This document shows, one piece after another, positions 23,176 to 30,157 of a DNA stretch of 33,706 nt (positions are counted from its first letter, which is position 1; the number at the start of each line of letters is the position of its first letter). This DNA comes from a virus. The notes below the pieces were generated by a model, which saw only the letters and a list, made by a program, of their open reading frames with translations, was not told the origin of the DNA and ran no database searches. The stretch covers positions 1 through 33,706 of IMG/VR virus record IMGVR_UViG_3300032285_001150. One strand, written 5' to 3'. Made by a program: the position numbers and the translations under genes.

Positions 23176-23546
23176 CGGACTTTTCGTACTAGTTGTACGC
23201 TTTTTCGTTTGACACGTTTCATCGTTAGATTCAGTAAATTTACTACAGGCCCTAGCACTATCCGAACATCTTTGCTATTAAATGTCTTGATACAGTAGGC
23301 AAAGGGAGTTATTTGATCTCTGCAGAAAATATTGATAGGAAACTGGCGATTGCTCTCCCACCACCATGTTTCACCTATTTGCAAGAAAGCTTCTTTATGC
23401 CCAGGATCGCGTATGGCATTTAGATCATAGAAGCTAGTTACATACTGATCTTGATTTATAATGATGCCCACATATTCCTCGCCACCGTAGTTGATGACGC
23501 TGATAAATGGTAGATTTCTCTCTATATCGTCTCTTAATTTTGCCAT
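23172..23546 (-). CDS. Conserved T4-like phage protein (minus strand)
   Basis: The 124-residue protein has YGGEEYVGIIINQDQYVTSFYDL, an ETWWWESNRQFPINIF segment and a basic C-terminus ending KRVKRKSVQLVRKVR. The pattern (Trp-rich core, TFNSKDVRIVLGPV, terminal Lys/Arg) is familiar from a marine T4-like hypothetical protein. An upstream in-frame TTG at 23573 exists, but the ATG at 23546 gives the natural MAKLRDDIERN start. A perfect late promoter on the minus strand (23592-23599) drives it. No ribosome site is evident. Its start codon lies within the opposing plus-strand late promoter. Function unknown; the basic tail may bind nucleic acid. Confidence 0.75.
   Translation of the reverse strand: MAKLRDDIERNLPFISVINYGGEEYVGIIINQDQYVTSFYDLNAIRDPGHKEAFLQIGETWWWESNRQFPINIFCRDQITPFAYCIKTFNSKDVRIVLGPVVNLLNLTMKRVKRKSVQLVRKVR
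23185..23206 (+). terminator. Weak terminator-like hairpin after the DnaE-like gene
   Basis: CGTAC/GTACG with a 5-base loop is followed by CTTTTTC. The 5-bp stem is short and lies within the convergent minus-strand gene, so the call is weak. Confidence 0.35.
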
Positions 23547-23551
23547 AAATA
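23544..23551 (+). promoter_or_regulatory. T4-type late promoter (plus)
   Basis: CATAAATA leads to a predicted start near 23557 and an AAGGGG ribosome site before the ATG at 23574. The box overlaps the start codon of the minus-strand gene. Confidence 0.65.
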
Positions 23552-23573
23552 CTTGTAAGGGGTCTTTGTCCAA

Positions 23574-24473
23574 ATGCGAAAAATTTCAAGTTATTTATAT
23601 TCTAATAGAATCGAACTATTAGCCGATTTGGCAGGATTTAATGTGGAGTATACAAACGTGTATCAGAGAACAGTTAAAATTTACAAGGGCGTGGATAATG
23701 TCCTAGAGTTCGACATTAAAAATGCCGACCAAAAAAGACTCAGCTTAATAACAAGTCCAACTATAACTAATATCAAGTTAAATGTTATGGACCAGGAAGG
23801 TAATAAATTGCCCAACAGTCCATACACTGTTACTCCTACTGCTGGGCTAACAGGAATCGCCAGTGTGACTATTCCTAGCAGTGATTTGACAGCAATCGAC
23901 CATCAGTTTTTACGTTATAGTGTGACCGCTACTAAAGGATCGGCTAACATTATCTTGTATGCCGATAGTAGATTTGGAGGTATTGGAACTATAGAAGTTG
24001 CCGGTACAGCTAGTCCTGTTACACGTAATAGCCAAGTGGTTACAGAATTCCATGCAGACATAACTTATAGCAATATGATAGATGAATATCTACATTCCAC
24101 TGCTATACCTGTTCGTTTTTACGAAGCTATTCCAACAACTACTGCAAAACTAGATTTTGTATTCAATCAACTACAAGGTACTGTATATGTAGAAGCAACT
24201 TCGGATGCGACTATTAGCAACGAAAGTTTCCCAGCTAGCGGCAACCCAACATTCAATCCAGATGGTACTAGGGCCGCGGTACGCCGTGGCACTGTCATCG
24301 ATACATTTAACATTTCAACGTCAGATGTTTCGGCTAGTAAAATCTATTCAAATCTTGGACAGTATACATATCTGCGTGTTAGCTATATCAGAAGTAGTCA
24401 ATCGATGAATGGAAATTGGCAACCAGGATATGGCGGTGTTACTCAAGTAACAGTAACAAGTCCTGCGCCATAA
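23574..24473 (+). CDS. Virion structural protein of marine T4-like type
   Basis: The 299-residue beta-rich protein begins MRKISSYLYSNRIELLADLAG and includes EYTNVYQRTVKIYKGVDN, LSLITSPTITNIKLNVMD and ALRYSVTATKG-like strands (LRYSVTA), a pattern I associate with neck or baseplate-associated structural proteins of marine T4-likes. The exact place in the particle is not known to me. It lies behind a plus-strand late promoter with an AAGGGG site. The early primase promoter begins 4 bases after its stop codon. Confidence 0.75.
   Translation: MRKISSYLYSNRIELLADLAGFNVEYTNVYQRTVKIYKGVDNVLEFDIKNADQKRLSLITSPTITNIKLNVMDQEGNKLPNSPYTVTPTAGLTGIASVTIPSSDLTAIDHQFLRYSVTATKGSANIILYADSRFGGIGTIEVAGTASPVTRNSQVVTEFHADITYSNMIDEYLHSTAIPVRFYEAIPTTTAKLDFVFNQLQGTVYVEATSDATISNESFPASGNPTFNPDGTRAAVRRGTVIDTFNISTSDVSASKIYSNLGQYTYLRVSYIRSSQSMNGNWQPGYGGVTQVTVTSPAP
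23592..23599 (-). promoter_or_regulatory. T4-type late promoter (minus)
   Basis: On the minus strand this is a perfect TATAAATA, about 45 bases before the ATG of the minus-strand gene. It lies in codons 7-9 of the divergent plus-strand gene. Confidence 0.65.
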
Positions 24474-24476
24474 AGG

Positions 24477-24505
24477 TTGACTACACTAGAACACTAATGT
24501 ATACT
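24477..24505 (+). promoter_or_regulatory. sigma70-like early promoter for primase, leaderless
   Basis: TTGACT (24477-24482) and TATACT (24500-24505) are 17 bases apart, both 5/6 matches. Position +1 falls at 24512 or 24513, where the primase ATG begins. No ribosome site precedes the ATG. Confidence 0.7.
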
Positions 24506-24512
24506 CATTAGT

Positions 24513-25502
24513 ATGAGTATAATCACGGACACAATAGTTAATTTTCTTCCACCAAAAAGGAAGGTAACTCCTAGCGGTTGGATTAGTTTCAATGCAGTGT
24601 GTTGTGACGACCAAAGACAGCGTGGCGGATTCATAGTTAACGGTGGCGATGCTGTTAGCTATCATTGCTTCAATTGCGGATTTAAATCTAGCTGGCAACC
24701 TGGCAGAAACATTAGCCAGAAGATGCGCCAATTCATGCGCAAGCTCAACATGCCCGATGACATTATATCTCAACTAAGTCTTGAAGCACTTAGATTAAGT
24801 GAAACTGATAGTGTTAAAATAAGAGAAGTGATTCCTAAGTTTGATGCTAGAGCATTACCAATGGATTCTAAAGGTTTTGCTGAGTGGGATAGTTGGCTAC
24901 ATGTAGCTACGCCGGATCTTGCTCCTGAAGGATTAGTCAAGGTTGTTAATTACATCAATGACAGATGCATTCATCCTCTCAGCTATCCATTTTACTATTC
25001 GAACAAAGTCGGATTTAGTAACAGAATTATTATTCCTTTTATCTATAAAGGAGAAATAGTTGGTTGGACTGCTCGGGCAGTAAACGATGCCAAACCTAAA
25101 TATATCAGCGAACAACAGCCAGGCTATGTTTTTAATCTAGACAATCAGACTAGCGATCGAAAATTCGTGATAGTAAGCGAAGGACCATTTGATGCACTAA
25201 GTATTGATGGATGCGCTTTGTTAGGAGCTGAAATTAAAGAAAGCCAAAACTGGTTGCTCAAACAGTTAAATCGAGAAATTATCCTCGTTCCAGATAAAGA
25301 TCACGAAGGACCCAGGACTGTTGAACAAGCGATAGAGTTTGGGTGGAGTGTTAGCATGCCATCGTGGCCTGAGGGTATCAAAGATGTTAACGATGCTGTA
25401 ATTAAATTAGGTAAACTAGCTGTGCTATATATGATAGTTGCGAGTAAAGAATCTAATGAATTAAAAATAAGATTACGTGCTAAGACATGGTTTAAGGAGT
25501 AA
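24513..25502 (+). CDS. gp61: DNA primase (gp61)
   Basis: The 329-residue protein matches T4 gp61 (342 aa). The N-terminal zinc ribbon is formed by C30/C31 and C52/C55 (HCFNCGF). The TOPRIM catalytic domain shows VSEGPFDALS with its Glu, and LVPDKDHEG with the Asp-x-Asp pair, followed by KDVNDAV. It makes the short RNA primers for lagging-strand synthesis as part of the gp41 primosome. It has its own early promoter placed directly before the ATG. A GGAG at its end serves the next small gene. In this phage primase and helicase genes are separated only by a 37-codon gene and a carbamoyltransferase. Confidence 0.92.
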   Translation: MSIITDTIVNFLPPKRKVTPSGWISFNAVCCDDQRQRGGFIVNGGDAVSYHCFNCGFKSSWQPGRNISQKMRQFMRKLNMPDDIISQLSLEALRLSETDSVKIREVIPKFDARALPMDSKGFAEWDSWLHVATPDLAPEGLVKVVNYINDRCIHPLSYPFYYSNKVGFSNRIIIPFIYKGEIVGWTARAVNDAKPKYISEQQPGYVFNLDNQTSDRKFVIVSEGPFDALSIDGCALLGAEIKESQNWLLKQLNREIILVPDKDHEGPRTVEQAIEFGWSVSMPSWPEGIKDVNDAVIKLGKLAVLYMIVASKESNELKIRLRAKTWFKE

Positions 25503-25503
25503 T

Positions 25504-25617
25504 ATGCGAAAACTTTTAGACATAATACTGTATCCTTATCGTGCGATAATGGAACATATTCGATTCAAGAAAAGACTTAAAGAATTACGGAAGCGAGATC
25601 CGTTTATCTACAAATGA
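25504..25617 (+). CDS. 37-residue basic peptide gene
   Basis: The peptide starts MRKLLDIILYPYRAIMEHI and continues with a strongly basic helix (RFKKRLKELRKR) ending DPFIYK. The N-terminal part is amphipathic or hydrophobic, so membrane contact is possible. A GGAG site lies in the last codons of gp61 and the ATG follows the gp61 stop by one base. Its own stop overlaps the carbamoyltransferase start (ATGA). Strong ribosome site, coupling and a protein-like composition support it as real, but I cannot assign a role. Confidence 0.7.
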   Translation: MRKLLDIILYPYRAIMEHIRFKKRLKELRKRDPFIYK

Positions 25618-27092
25618 TTAGCTGGGGAATATCAGGCAATAGCCATGATGCGGCATTGTCAGTATTTGTCGACGGACAACTGACATTCGCTAGCCATGCT
25701 GAACGCTTCAGTAAACAGAAAAACGATAGGGATCTTAATACCAATATAGTAGCACATGCTAAACAATGGGGCGATCCGGATCGTGTTTACTGGTACGAAC
25801 GTCCGTTGCTTAAGACTATAAGGCAATTTTATGCCGGACAAGGTTGGAAAGGACGCGATAACGATATAGAAATCTACATGGCTAGATATGGAATCGATGC
25901 ACCTATTGAATATGTAGATCATCATCTTAGCCATGCCGCAGGCGGCTATTTTACTAGTGGATTTGATGAGGCCTGTATTGTAGTTATAGATGCTATCGGA
26001 GAATGGGATACTGCTACAATATGGGAAGCAAGCGGCGATAATATCAAAAAGAAATGGAGTTTGCGTTATCCCCACAGTGTGGGTCTATTCTACAGCGCCA
26101 TGACCCAGCGGGTAGGATTAAAACCCAATGAAGATGAATATATCTTAATGGGCATGGCTGCATATGGTGATTATAAAAAACTATACGATCAAATGAGCCA
26201 CGACTTTATTGACAACTATTCTAATTTAAAATTTATTAGGAATTGTCATAGAGGTGTGCAGGATTGGCGACCAGATTTAACAGTTAAAGATAGTTTTGAA
26301 ATCGCTGCCACTGTACAGAAGATCTACGAAGACTACTTTCAACATCTTTTAATAAAGGCAAAACAATTGGTCAAGAGTACAAATCTAGTACTCATGGGCG
26401 GGTGTGCATTGAATTGCTCTGCTAATCGACTGGTAGGAAATTATTTCGACAATACCTGGATAATGCCGAATCCCGGGGATGCTGGCAGTTCAGTCGGAGC
26501 AGTTTTGGCCAAGAATCCCGAATGGCGTATCGATCCTGAAGATTTCACACCGTTCTTAGGTTATGATATGAAGTCGAGCACTAGCAATAAAGATATTGTA
26601 AATTATTTGATAGAGCATAAGATATGTGGCGTAGCTAGAGATCGTGCAGAATTTGGGCCACGTGCATTAGGTAATAGAAGTCTGCTGGCCGATCCTCGAG
26701 ATCCGGAAATAAAAGATAGAGTGAATGATATTAAACAGAGACAACAGTTCCGACCATTTGCTCCAATGATCCTAGAAGAACACGTAGAAAAATACTTTAA
26801 ATTACCTTACGGTGTTTATAATAGTAGATACATGCAATATACCGCTGTCTGCAGAGAACCCGAGAAATATCCTGCTATTGTACATAAAGACGGTACTAGT
26901 AGAGTACAAACTGTTCCTAAAGAAGGAGTCAAAGGCAGTCAGATTCGAGAATTGTTAGAATTATGGTATGATAAGACCGGTTGTCCTATGTTGCTAAACA
27001 CCAGCCTTAATATAAAAGGACAAGCTATGGTTAACGATATTGCAGATGCAAGGGCTTTTGAACGTCAATACGGTGTTAAAGTCTTTAACTAG
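25614..27092 (+). CDS. O-carbamoyltransferase (NodU/CmcH/TobZ family), candidate DNA-modifying enzyme
   Basis: The 492-residue protein shows all hallmarks of the family. The N-terminal Kae1-like domain opens with GISGNSHDAALSVF and has VDHHLSHAAGGYF (H103, H104, H107; metal and nucleotide site), VIDAIGEWDT and GGCALNCSANR. The C-terminal domain has EFGPRALGNRSLLADPR (carbamoyl-phosphate site) and LNTSLNIKGQAMV. Family members use carbamoyl phosphate and ATP to carbamoylate a hydroxyl group. In phages the likely target is a hydroxyl on a modified base, as carbamoyltransferases acting on 5-hydroxymethylcytosine are known from viral communities. The location between primase and helicase and early expression fit DNA modification. 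Carbohydrate targets cannot be excluded. Confidence 0.85.
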   Translation: MISWGISGNSHDAALSVFVDGQLTFASHAERFSKQKNDRDLNTNIVAHAKQWGDPDRVYWYERPLLKTIRQFYAGQGWKGRDNDIEIYMARYGIDAPIEYVDHHLSHAAGGYFTSGFDEACIVVIDAIGEWDTATIWEASGDNIKKKWSLRYPHSVGLFYSAMTQRVGLKPNEDEYILMGMAAYGDYKKLYDQMSHDFIDNYSNLKFIRNCHRGVQDWRPDLTVKDSFEIAATVQKIYEDYFQHLLIKAKQLVKSTNLVLMGGCALNCSANRLVGNYFDNTWIMPNPGDAGSSVGAVLAKNPEWRIDPEDFTPFLGYDMKSSTSNKDIVNYLIEHKICGVARDRAEFGPRALGNRSLLADPRDPEIKDRVNDIKQRQQFRPFAPMILEEHVEKYFKLPYGVYNSRYMQYTAVCREPEKYPAIVHKDGTSRVQTVPKEGVKGSQIRELLELWYDKTGCPMLLNTSLNIKGQAMVNDIADARAFERQYGVKVFN

Positions 27093-27096
27093 AGTG

Positions 27097-27102
27097 TATA
27101 AT
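27097..27102 (+). promoter_or_regulatory. Possible -10 element before gp41
   Basis: A perfect TATAAT lies 5 bases before the gp41 ATG, but no convincing -35 is found 15-19 bases upstream. If used, it would give another leaderless mRNA. Confidence 0.35.
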
Positions 27103-27107
27103 AAATC

Positions 27108-28562
27108 ATGAGTGAAAATAAAGATAAAGCAAGACAAAACGTTGATTATGGTTATGAAATCCAACGTGTATATTTAGAGATGATGTTGGCCGATGCCGGT
27201 ACATTTGTACGCTGTCAGTCGATATTCGACAGCAAGTTGTTTGACAGAAAACTACAGCCAGCGGCAGAATTCCTTACTAGATATGTAAGTGAAAACAATG
27301 TTCTTCCAACGCCAGACATTATCAATGCGGCAACTGGATCTACATTAAAGCCTGCAACAGATTTGCGAGAAGAGCATTTTGAATGGCTGATGAATGATTT
27401 TGAAACTTTTACAAGACACAAAGGTCTTGAAAGAGCTATCTTGGAATCAGCAGACCTGCTTGAAAAAGGAGAGTATGGTCCTGTTGAAGAAAAGATCAAA
27501 CAGGCAGTACAGGTAGGACTGCAACGTGACATGGGTACTGATTATTTTGCAGACCCTCGAAAAAGATTGATGGCAATTAAGGACAAAAATGGACAAATTT
27601 CGACAGGTTGGAAAAATGTTGATGACAAGCTATTTGGAGGCTTTAACCGTGGCGAGCTCAACATTTGGGCGGGCGGTTCAGGTGCTGGTAAATCCTTATT
27701 TCTGGCTAATCTTGGTGTCAATTATGCTCTCGCTGGATATAATGTAATCTATCTAACATTAGAACTTAGTGAAGAACTCGTAAGTATGCGTGTAGATGCT
27801 ATGGTAACTGGCATACCAACTAGGGAGATTTTCAAGAACATTGACGATGTTGAAATGAAAGTTAAAATGATTGGTAAGAAGTCTGGACAGTTCCAAGTCA
27901 AATATATGCCTAGTGGCAAGACAGCCAATGATATCCGTGCTTACTTAAAAGAATATGAAATTAAGATGGGACGTAAGGTCGATGTACTATTAGTCGACTA
28001 TATGGATTTGTTGATGCCTTTGAGCAAGAGAATTAGTGCTGAAAATCTGTTTGTTAAAGACAAGTATGTATCGGAAGAATTGCGTAATCTTGCGGTTGAA
28101 AAGAACTGTATCTTTGTGACAGCGGCACAGTTGAATCGAGGCGCTGTTGAAGAAGTTGAATTTGATCACAGCCATATTTCAGGCGGACTATCTAAGATTC
28201 AGACAGCAGATAACGTGTTTGGTATCTTTACAAGTCGTGCTATGCGTGAGCGGGGACGCTATCAAATCCAATTAATGAAAACACGTAGTTCAAGTGGTGT
28301 TGGACAAAAAATCGATTTGGAGTTCAACATCGATACACTAAGAATTACAGACTTGTTGGAAGATGATTATAATAGTCCAGGGCAAACTGCTGGTAGCACA
28401 TTGCTGAACAGTATTAAGCAAAAAACAACTATCACGGCTGCTGGAGAAGCATTTTCGGACCCAACAGCTGGTGTAGCCGTTCCTAAAGTACAAGCCAAAG
28501 TTGAGAGCTCGAAATTGCGAGAATTGCTGAATAATTTACCTGGTGATTCCGAAGAGTTCTAG
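27108..28562 (+). CDS. gp41: Replicative DNA helicase, DnaB-like (gp41)
   Basis: The 484-residue protein (T4: 475) has an N-terminal helical domain and a RecA-like motor with Walker A GGSGAGKS (K195), Walker B LLVDYMD (D297), the AAQLNRGAVEE segment and an arginine-finger-type region near KTRSSSG. It unwinds DNA at the fork as a hexamer and works with gp61 primase. The ATG has no ribosome site; a TATAAT sits just upstream. The C-terminal 70 residues are low complexity and end in an acidic LPGDSEEF tail. Confidence 0.93.
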   Translation: MSENKDKARQNVDYGYEIQRVYLEMMLADAGTFVRCQSIFDSKLFDRKLQPAAEFLTRYVSENNVLPTPDIINAATGSTLKPATDLREEHFEWLMNDFETFTRHKGLERAILESADLLEKGEYGPVEEKIKQAVQVGLQRDMGTDYFADPRKRLMAIKDKNGQISTGWKNVDDKLFGGFNRGELNIWAGGSGAGKSLFLANLGVNYALAGYNVIYLTLELSEELVSMRVDAMVTGIPTREIFKNIDDVEMKVKMIGKKSGQFQVKYMPSGKTANDIRAYLKEYEIKMGRKVDVLLVDYMDLLMPLSKRISAENLFVKDKYVSEELRNLAVEKNCIFVTAAQLNRGAVEEVEFDHSHISGGLSKIQTADNVFGIFTSRAMRERGRYQIQLMKTRSSSGVGQKIDLEFNIDTLRITDLLEDDYNSPGQTAGSTLLNSIKQKTTITAAGEAFSDPTAGVAVPKVQAKVESSKLRELLNNLPGDSEEF

Positions 28563-28596
28563 CATAAATATATGCATAGTGTATTTAGACTAAATA
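28563..28596 (+). promoter_or_regulatory. Tandem T4-type late promoters
   Basis: CATAAATA (28563-28570) and ACTAAATA (28589-28596) lie 26 bases apart, directly after the gp41 stop. The second gives a short leader with AGAGAG before the ATG at 28615. Confidence 0.6.
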
Positions 28597-28614
28597 CGTA
28601 AAGAGAGAACACAT

Positions 28615-29127
28615 ATGGCCCAACAAGACATTCTACGCAAGTACTTAGACATATTGAACGAATCTACTCCTGCTGAAAAAGCGGAAGCAATGATTACATT
28701 AGATCGAGTATCTGCTCCTAGTGAAAATCCAGTAGCTGAACTATTAGAAGCAGTTTCTAGATTCAAACAATCACAGCCGGATCTAGCACAAGATACACGT
28801 TTAGATCCTAAGACATTAGCTCGAATCATGTCTCTATCAAAAGTAATGGAAGACGATATGGGTCCTATGGCTCCTGCTGATACGATGACTCCACCTAATG
28901 GTCCTAATACTCCTACTCCTAATCAAATGCCTATGAGCGAAAATATCATGGACACTTTGCGCAAGAAGGCTGCATTGCATCGTGGTTATTCGCACGGATT
29001 AATGGGCGATTCGCATACCCATTGTGCCCACAAAGAAGGTACTCCTGAACATATGCATTGGCATCACGGCTACAGCGAAGGTCTTAAAGAATGTAGTGGA
29101 GTTTGGAAATTACCAGGTTCTATGTAA
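28615..29127 (+). CDS. Late protein with a C-terminal ribosome-modulation-factor-like motif
   Basis: In this 170-residue protein the C-terminal part (about 119-157) matches the RMF signature in order and spacing: A-x3-GY (G124, Y125), G128, G131, C137, then W149 and GY (G152, Y153). E. coli RMF has A-x3-GY-x2-G-x2-G-x5-C and then W and GW. RMF dimerises 70S ribosomes into an inactive form. The region is also His-rich (about nine His), so metal binding is an alternative. The N-terminus (MAQQDILRKYLDILNE) is a helix ending in L-N-E, which fits an L/I-x-E prohead protease site, and the middle is Pro/Met-rich. It has tandem late promoters and its own terminator. Function is inferred. Confidence 0.75.
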   Translation: MAQQDILRKYLDILNESTPAEKAEAMITLDRVSAPSENPVAELLEAVSRFKQSQPDLAQDTRLDPKTLARIMSLSKVMEDDMGPMAPADTMTPPNGPNTPTPNQMPMSENIMDTLRKKAALHRGYSHGLMGDSHTHCAHKEGTPEHMHWHHGYSEGLKECSGVWKLPGSM

Positions 29128-29131
29128 ACTA

Positions 29132-29154
29132 AAAACCCGCACTAAGCGGGTTTT
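29132..29154 (+). terminator. Bidirectional rho-independent terminator
   Basis: AAAACCCGC/GCGGGTTTT form a 9-bp stem with a 5-base loop, with a T run on the right and an A run on the left. It can therefore end transcription in both directions. Confidence 0.9.
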
Positions 29155-29213
29155 TTATTGGCAAAACAAACAGTGTTTGTAATAGTTTGGTCATCCCGAG
29201 GATGAGTCCATCT
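29132..29213 (-). ncRNA. Candidate late small RNA on the minus strand
   Basis: A perfect minus-strand late promoter (29219-29226) predicts a start near 29213. The RNA would run leftward through hairpins TCATCC/GGATGA (29191-29205) and ACAAAC/GTTTGT (29166-29180) to the bidirectional terminator at 29132-29154, giving about 80 nt. No open reading frame of note lies in it. The prediction rests on promoter, hairpins and terminator only. Confidence 0.45.
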
Positions 29214-29218
29214 TGGGT

Positions 29219-29226
29219 TATTTATA
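29219..29226 (-). promoter_or_regulatory. T4-type late promoter (minus)
   Basis: On the minus strand this reads TATAAATA, a perfect T4 late consensus. It directly adjoins a plus-strand late box (29227-29234), so the two are divergent and back to back. Confidence 0.6.
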
Positions 29227-29234
29227 GGTAAATA
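29227..29234 (+). promoter_or_regulatory. T4-type late promoter (plus)
   Basis: GGTAAATA predicts a start near 29241 and a leader of about 36 bases with an AGGA site (29267-29270) before the ATG at 29277. Confidence 0.55.
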
Positions 29235-29276
29235 CATAGTAAAAGGGCGAAATGCTTTCATGACCAAGGATTAAAA

Positions 29277-30128
29277 ATGCCAGTACAGATAAAACTAAGA
29301 AGGGACACTGCGGCTAATTGGCTATCTGTCAACCCGGTCCTTGCAACAGGAGAACCGGGTCTAGAGACCGATACACGTAAGGTAAAATATGGAAATGGCG
29401 TAGATACCTGGAGCGCATTACAATATGGCGTTACGCAAGCTGACGCAAATGCCCTTACTGGAAATACACTTTCGGCCACTGTAGTAAACAGTAGTCTTAC
29501 TAGCGTAGGCATTTTAACAGACCTTACAGTTTCAAACACTATCAAGGGATCTATCAATGGTAACGCAGGAACTGTCAACAACGGATTCTATCAGAACAGC
29601 AGTATCTATATAGGTTCTACAGCCGTTGCAGCCAATAGGGCTTCGGGGACACTATATTTACAGGGCGTAAGCATAGATGGCAATGCCGCAACTTCTAACA
29701 AATTTAGCTCTACAGTGCAGATTAACGGAGTAGCATTCGATGGATCGCAGGCTATCACTATTACAGCAGCCGCCGGCACACTGACCGGAACTACACTTAA
29801 GAGTACTGTAGTTACTAGCAGTTTAACTAGTGTTGGAGTACTGACGAGCCTATCTAGCACAGGTAATCTTGTTACTACAAGTATAGACGATAATAGCAAT
29901 AATTTTGCCAGTGGTGCATTACAGATACAAAATGGTGGTGCCGCAATTAAAGGTCGAGTTAAGATCGGAGGCGCAGTAGTCATGGACAGCACTCTACAAA
30001 CAGCTGACCTGCTTACAGCCAGTGCTGGAATATCGGTGTTGGGCAACGCGAACATCACAGGAAAATTAACAGTTGGCGGATCGAATATTAAATCGTTCGC
30101 CGTAGCTATGGCCATTGGCTTGAGCTAA
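29277..30128 (+). CDS. Tail-fibre-like or adhesion-type virion protein
   Basis: In this 283-residue protein the N-terminal 50 residues (MPVQIKLRRDTAANWLSVNPVLATG, then EPGLETDTRKVKYGNGVDTW) are of the kind found at the N-terminus of phage receptor-binding or tropism-determinant proteins, where they attach the fibre to the particle. The rest is low-complexity beta repeats: two copies of a SLTSVG.LT.L unit (near residues 76 and 184) and Ser/Thr/Gly/Asn-rich strands, as in trimeric fibres. It has its own late promoter and AGGA site, and is followed by another late promoter. A tail- or neck-fibre is likely; the receptor is unknown. Confidence 0.75.
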   Translation: MPVQIKLRRDTAANWLSVNPVLATGEPGLETDTRKVKYGNGVDTWSALQYGVTQADANALTGNTLSATVVNSSLTSVGILTDLTVSNTIKGSINGNAGTVNNGFYQNSSIYIGSTAVAANRASGTLYLQGVSIDGNAATSNKFSSTVQINGVAFDGSQAITITAAAGTLTGTTLKSTVVTSSLTSVGVLTSLSSTGNLVTTSIDDNSNNFASGALQIQNGGAAIKGRVKIGGAVVMDSTLQTADLLTASAGISVLGNANITGKLTVGGSNIKSFAVAMAIGLS

Positions 30129-30129
30129 C

Positions 30130-30137
30130 GATAAATA
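30130..30137 (+). promoter_or_regulatory. T4-type late promoter for the giant structural gene
   Basis: GATAAATA two bases after the preceding stop codon predicts a start near 30143, with a GGAG site (30147-30150) and the ATG at 30158. Confidence 0.6.
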
Positions 30138-30157
30138 TGAAATCATGGAGACACTAA

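Noticed and set aside
29188-29267. Hammerhead ribozyme
   Set aside because: ATGAGTCC and GGGCGAAA are suggestive, but the invariant C and U of the CUGANGA core are replaced, so activity is not supported. It is kept only as a structured-region finding.
29606-30115. A 169-codon minus-strand frame over the fibre-like gene
   Set aside because: It is antisense to repetitive Thr/Ser/Gly codons, which generate long false frames rich in Val, Pro and Leu. Similar shadows lie opposite gp18 and the giant structural gene.
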